A stretch of 8,237 nucleotides of DNA, from positions 1 to 8,237 of the forward strand of contig CALGRN010000227.1 in assembly GCA_937880835.1 (NCBI GenBank). The letters run 5' to 3'. The notes below the pieces were generated by a model that made no database searches, had not been told where the DNA came from, and was given only the letters and a program-made list of their open reading frames with translations. The position numbers were made by a program, and so were the translations under genes. Of the stretch, positions 5,392 through 8,237 are shown in pieces. Each line of letters starts with the position of its first letter. Positions within the stretch are counted from its first letter, which is position 1. This DNA comes from an uncultured Prevotella sp. (GTDB lineage: Bacteria > Bacteroidota > Bacteroidia > Bacteroidales > Bacteroidaceae).

Positions 5392-7569
5392 TCAATTAGC
5401 CATTTCAGAAAGAAATTTTATGCGGACAAGGCGTATTTCGGTTTCCGAATAATCGTCGCCGAGTTCTTCCATTGCCACAACTATATCGTCTGTGTCGCTT
5501 TCTCGGAAGTATTCGTAGATGTCGTCTATATGATCTTCGTCCATTATTTCTTCAAGGAAATAGTCTATATCCAATCTCATTCCGCTGTAAACGATGGCTT
5601 CTACCTTCTCCAAAAGGTCGTCGAAATCAAGTCCCTGTGCATTTGCTATATCGTCAAGAGCAATATGACGGTCTATGCTTTGTATTATTTTCACCTTTGC
5701 AGCAGATTTCTTTGCCACCGTGCGGACACGCAATTCTTCGGGACGTTCTATGCCGTTCTCCTTGCAATGTTGTTTAATCAGTTCGCAGAATTCTGCTCCA
5801 TAGCGGTGTGCTTTGCCCGAACCCACGCCCTGAATGTTCTGCAATTCCTCCATGTTTATGGGATACATGGTTGCCATTTGTTCGAGCGACACATCCTGAA
5901 ATATGACATAAGGAGGCAGTCCGAGCTTTGTTGCGCGCTTGTTTCGGAGGTCTTTCAGCATGGAGTATAGCTCCGGATCTAATGCACCGCTCATTCCTTC
6001 GCGTGCTTCTTCATCATAATCGTCGTTGAATTCGGCATCTTTCACTATCATAAACGAAACCGGTCGTTTCAGAAATTTCTTTCCGTCAGACGTTATTTTC
6101 AACAGTCCGTAGTTCTCAACGTCCTTTTCCAGAAAGCCGGCAATCATTGCCTGACGTATCACCGGATTCCATATCTTGTCGTCTTCGTCTTCACCCGAGC
6201 CGAACTCTTCTAACGTATCGTGCTTGTGAGAAACGATATCGTCGCTCAACTTACCGCTTACGAAGTCGATAACGTAATCTGCACGGAAGTTCTCTTTAAG
6301 CGTAACGATAGCGTTAAGTATGATGCAGAGCGCGTCTTTTGCCTCTATCTTTGTCTTGGGATGCTTGCAGTTGTCGCAGTTTTCACAGTTTTCTTTCTCG
6401 TAAGTTTCGCCGAAATAGTGCAGAAGCATCTTTCTTCTGCATACTGCCGACTCTGCATAGGCAGCCGTTTCTTGCAACAACTGGCGTCCGATATCTTGTT
6501 CGGCAACCGGCTTTCCCTCCATAAACTTGTCGAGTTTCTGCAAGTCTTTGTACGAATAAAAAGCTATACAGAGTCCTTCTCCGCCGTCTCTTCCGGCGCG
6601 TCCTGTCTCCTGATAGTATCCTTCGAGACTCTTCGGAATGTCATAGTGTATCACAAATCGCACGTCGGGCTTGTCTATTCCCATTCCGAAAGCTATTGTG
6701 GCAACTATCACATCTATCTTTTCCATAAGGAAATCGTCTTGCGTTTGAGAGCGAGTTGCAGAGTCTAAGCCTGCATGATATGGTGCTGCTTTTATCTCGT
6801 TTGCCAATAATACCTCTGCAAGTTCTTCCACTTTTTTGCGCGAAAGGCAATATATTATACCGCTTTTTCCTTGATGTTGCTTTATGAATTTTATAATCTC
6901 GCGGTCTATGAACTTTGATTTTTGTCTTACCTCATAATATAAATTAGGTCTGTTGAAAGAACTTTTAAACTCTTTTGCATCAACAATATCCAAGTTTTTC
7001 TTTATGTCCGTGCGCACTTTATCAGTGGCAGTGGCAGTCAAAGCTATTACAGGTGCACTGCCGATAGTGTTTATAATAGGGCGTATTCTCCTATATTCCG
7101 GACGGAAATCGTGTCCCCATTCAGATATACAATGAGCCTCGTCAATGGCATAGAATGATATTTTAACAGACTTGAAAAACTCAACGTTCTCTTCTTTCGT
7201 GAGCGATTCGGGAGCGACATACAGCAACTTTGTCTTTCCCGATGTTATGTCGGCTTTCACTTGTTCGATGGCAGCTTTGTTGAGAGAAGAGTTCAGATAA
7301 TGCGCAATACCTTCCTCTTCGCTCATTCCGTTTATTACATCCACTTGGTTTTTCATAAGCGCAATGAGCGGAGATATTACTATTGCAGTTCCTTCCATGA
7401 GTAAAGAAGGCAGCTGATAGCACAGACTTTTGCCTCCACCGGTAGGCATAAGGACAAACGTATCGTTACCTGCAAGCAGGTTGCGTACTATCTTTTCTTG
7501 GTCTCCTTTGAATTTATCAAAGCCGAAATAGTTTTTCAGTTGTTTTGAAAGATTGACTTCTTGTGTCAT
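5392..7569 (-). CDS. recQ: ATP-dependent DNA helicase RecQ
   Basis: A 725-residue 3'-to-5' DNA helicase of the RecQ family, acting in recombination and in repair of stalled forks. Motifs in order: a Q-motif-like glutamine (Q24), Walker A MPTGGGKSLCYQLP (41-54), DEAH box (143-146), the aromatic-rich loop following it (ISEWGHDFRPEY, 148-159), TATA motif III (about 179-182), ATIAFGMGIDKPDVR (290-304) and motif VI YYQETGRAGRDG (318-329). The zinc site has its four cysteines (377, 395, 398, 401). It is followed by the RQC winged helix (about 406-510), an acidic linker (511-530), an HRDC domain (about 532-605) and a 120-residue C-terminal tail that looks like the helix-turn-helix extension common in Bacteroidetes RecQ. 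E. coli RecQ (about 610 residues) lacks this tail. The ATG at 7569 is the first possible start after an in-frame stop. The gene follows clpX by 113 nt with no visible promoter, so it is probably read from the clpX transcript. Confidence 0.97.
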   Translation of the reverse strand: MTQEVNLSKQLKNYFGFDKFKGDQEKIVRNLLAGNDTFVLMPTGGGKSLCYQLPSLLMEGTAIVISPLIALMKNQVDVINGMSEEEGIAHYLNSSLNKAAIEQVKADITSGKTKLLYVAPESLTKEENVEFFKSVKISFYAIDEAHCISEWGHDFRPEYRRIRPIINTIGSAPVIALTATATDKVRTDIKKNLDIVDAKEFKSSFNRPNLYYEVRQKSKFIDREIIKFIKQHQGKSGIIYCLSRKKVEELAEVLLANEIKAAPYHAGLDSATRSQTQDDFLMEKIDVIVATIAFGMGIDKPDVRFVIHYDIPKSLEGYYQETGRAGRDGGEGLCIAFYSYKDLQKLDKFMEGKPVAEQDIGRQLLQETAAYAESAVCRRKMLLHYFGETYEKENCENCDNCKHPKTKIEAKDALCIILNAIVTLKENFRADYVIDFVSGKLSDDIVSHKHDTLEEFGSGEDEDDKIWNPVIRQAMIAGFLEKDVENYGLLKITSDGKKFLKRPVSFMIVKDAEFNDDYDEEAREGMSGALDPELYSMLKDLRNKRATKLGLPPYVIFQDVSLEQMATMYPINMEELQNIQGVGSGKAHRYGAEFCELIKQHCKENGIERPEELRVRTVAKKSAAKVKIIQSIDRHIALDDIANAQGLDFDDLLEKVEAIVYSGMRLDIDYFLEEIMDEDHIDDIYEYFRESDTDDIVVAMEELGDDYSETEIRLVRIKFLSEMAN

Positions 7570-7682
7570 ATTAACAAGCTGTTGCTCATGTTTTTATGTG
7601 TGAAATGTTTTTCGATATAACAATAAATGAATTAAAAGACAGGTATTTCAGTGCTGCGTTTGCTTGCAGCAGGTTTCTCCGT
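7570..7682. other. clpX-recQ spacer
   Basis: AT-rich spacer with one small hairpin (TGCTGC 7652-7657 with GCAGCA 7666-7671, 8-nt loop) that lacks a T run on the minus strand. No TAnnTTTG box is found on the minus strand. This supports read-through from clpX into recQ. Confidence 0.5.
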
Positions 7683-8237
7683 TCAAGCCGATTCTAATTT
7701 TTGAAGATTTGATTTGTCCAACTGTTGTTTGGTATATTCCAATGTCACATCAAACTTCTTGGTGCGTCTCGAAGGCATATCGAACATGGCATCCATCATC
7801 ACATTCTCTACGATAGAGCGCAATCCGCGTGCTCCGAGCTTGTATTCCACTGCCTTGTCAACGATGAAATTCAGTGCATCTTCATCGAAAGTAAGCTTTA
7901 TTCCATCCATTTCAAAGAGCTTCTGATATTGCTTAACGATAGAGTTTTTAGGCTCTACGAGTATTCTGCGCAATGCTTCTCTGTCCAATGGATTAAGGTA
8001 TGTGAGAACGGGAAGACGCCCGATGATTTCCGGAATGAGTCCGAACGCCTTCAAATCTTGCGGAAGAATGTATTTCATCAGGTCGTTCTTGTCGATGTTC
8101 TGCGTGTTTCTAACCGAATTATATCCTACAACATGCGTGTTGAGACGTTGCGCAATCTTGCGCTCTATGCCGTCGAACGCACCGCCGCAGATGAAGAGGA
8201 TGTTGCGCGTGTCGACCTGGATGAATTTCTGCTCGGG
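7683..8237 (-). CDS. clpX: ATP-dependent protease unfoldase subunit ClpX, C-terminal part
   Basis: The last 184 residues of ClpX, the AAA+ unfoldase that feeds proteins into the ClpP peptidase. The frame is open to base 8237, so the gene continues outside the window. The visible part begins at PEQKFIQVDTRNILFICGGA, with the sensor 1 region, then KAFGLIPEIIGRLPV carrying the arginine finger (R74 of the fragment), EPKNSIVKQYQKLF, and the sensor 2 motif GARGLRSIVE (R137). The loop that docks on ClpP is IGF in E. coli; here the matching place reads VGY (37-39), within the usual hydrophobic-Gly-aromatic pattern. The zinc-binding N domain, Walker motifs and pore loops lie beyond the edge. In Bacteroidales, tig, clpP, clpX and recQ are commonly adjacent in this order, so clpP and tig are expected next. 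The start at 8078 implied by the first internal Met is not real. Confidence 0.97.
   Translation of the reverse strand, partial: PEQKFIQVDTRNILFICGGAFDGIERKIAQRLNTHVVGYNSVRNTQNIDKNDLMKYILPQDLKAFGLIPEIIGRLPVLTYLNPLDREALRRILVEPKNSIVKQYQKLFEMDGIKLTFDEDALNFIVDKAVEYKLGARGLRSIVENVMMDAMFDMPSRRTKKFDVTLEYTKQQLDKSNLQKLESA

Overview
The main part of this window (about 200 to 8237) looks like a Bacteroidales chromosome, probably a Prevotella-like gut or oral species. The reasons are: promoters of the Bacteroidetes type (TAnnTTTG near -7, with TTTG or TTG about 20 nt upstream), no Shine-Dalgarno sequences before the starts, signal peptides ending in 'AQ', a RecQ with the long C-terminal tail typical of this phylum, and a clpX-recQ gene pair. 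The first 192 bases do not fit. They encode, on the minus strand, part of a Clostridia-type ribosomal protein L1 with no start codon, so either the assembly joins two organisms or the piece was transferred and broken.

Layout: (1) 1-192, L1 fragment. (2) 211-640, a complete small transcription unit on the plus strand: promoter, a 103-residue secreted Lys/Cys-rich protein of unknown function, and a strong terminator. (3) 641-992, a gene-free stretch between convergent genes with several hairpins, including a near-symmetric terminator at 844-891. (4) 993-1937, minus strand, an exported M23 (LytM-type) cell-wall endopeptidase with a C-terminal LysM domain. (5) 1938-2665, about 730 nt without a gene but rich in inverted repeats, ending in an array of 22-nt palindromic units. 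(6) 2666-4959, minus strand, a two-gene operon: a Crp/Fnr-family regulator followed, with a 4-nt ATGA overlap, by a long RluA-type RNA pseudouridine synthase. Its promoter places the transcript start at or next to the start codon. (7) 4996-5391, a second 22-nt repeat array and the recQ terminator. (8) 5392-7569, minus strand, recQ. (9) 7683-8237, minus strand, the C-terminal 184 residues of clpX, which continues past the window.

All genes after position 993 run on the minus strand. clpX and recQ are probably read together: the 113-nt gap holds no promoter or terminator that I can recognise. crp and the pseudouridine synthase form a coupled pair. The M23 enzyme and the small secreted protein are single-gene units facing each other. 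The protein genes are mostly conserved housekeeping types. The less explained material is the L1 junction, the 22-nt palindromic repeat family (two arrays), the inverted-repeat region upstream of the M23 gene, and the small Lys/Cys-rich secreted protein.
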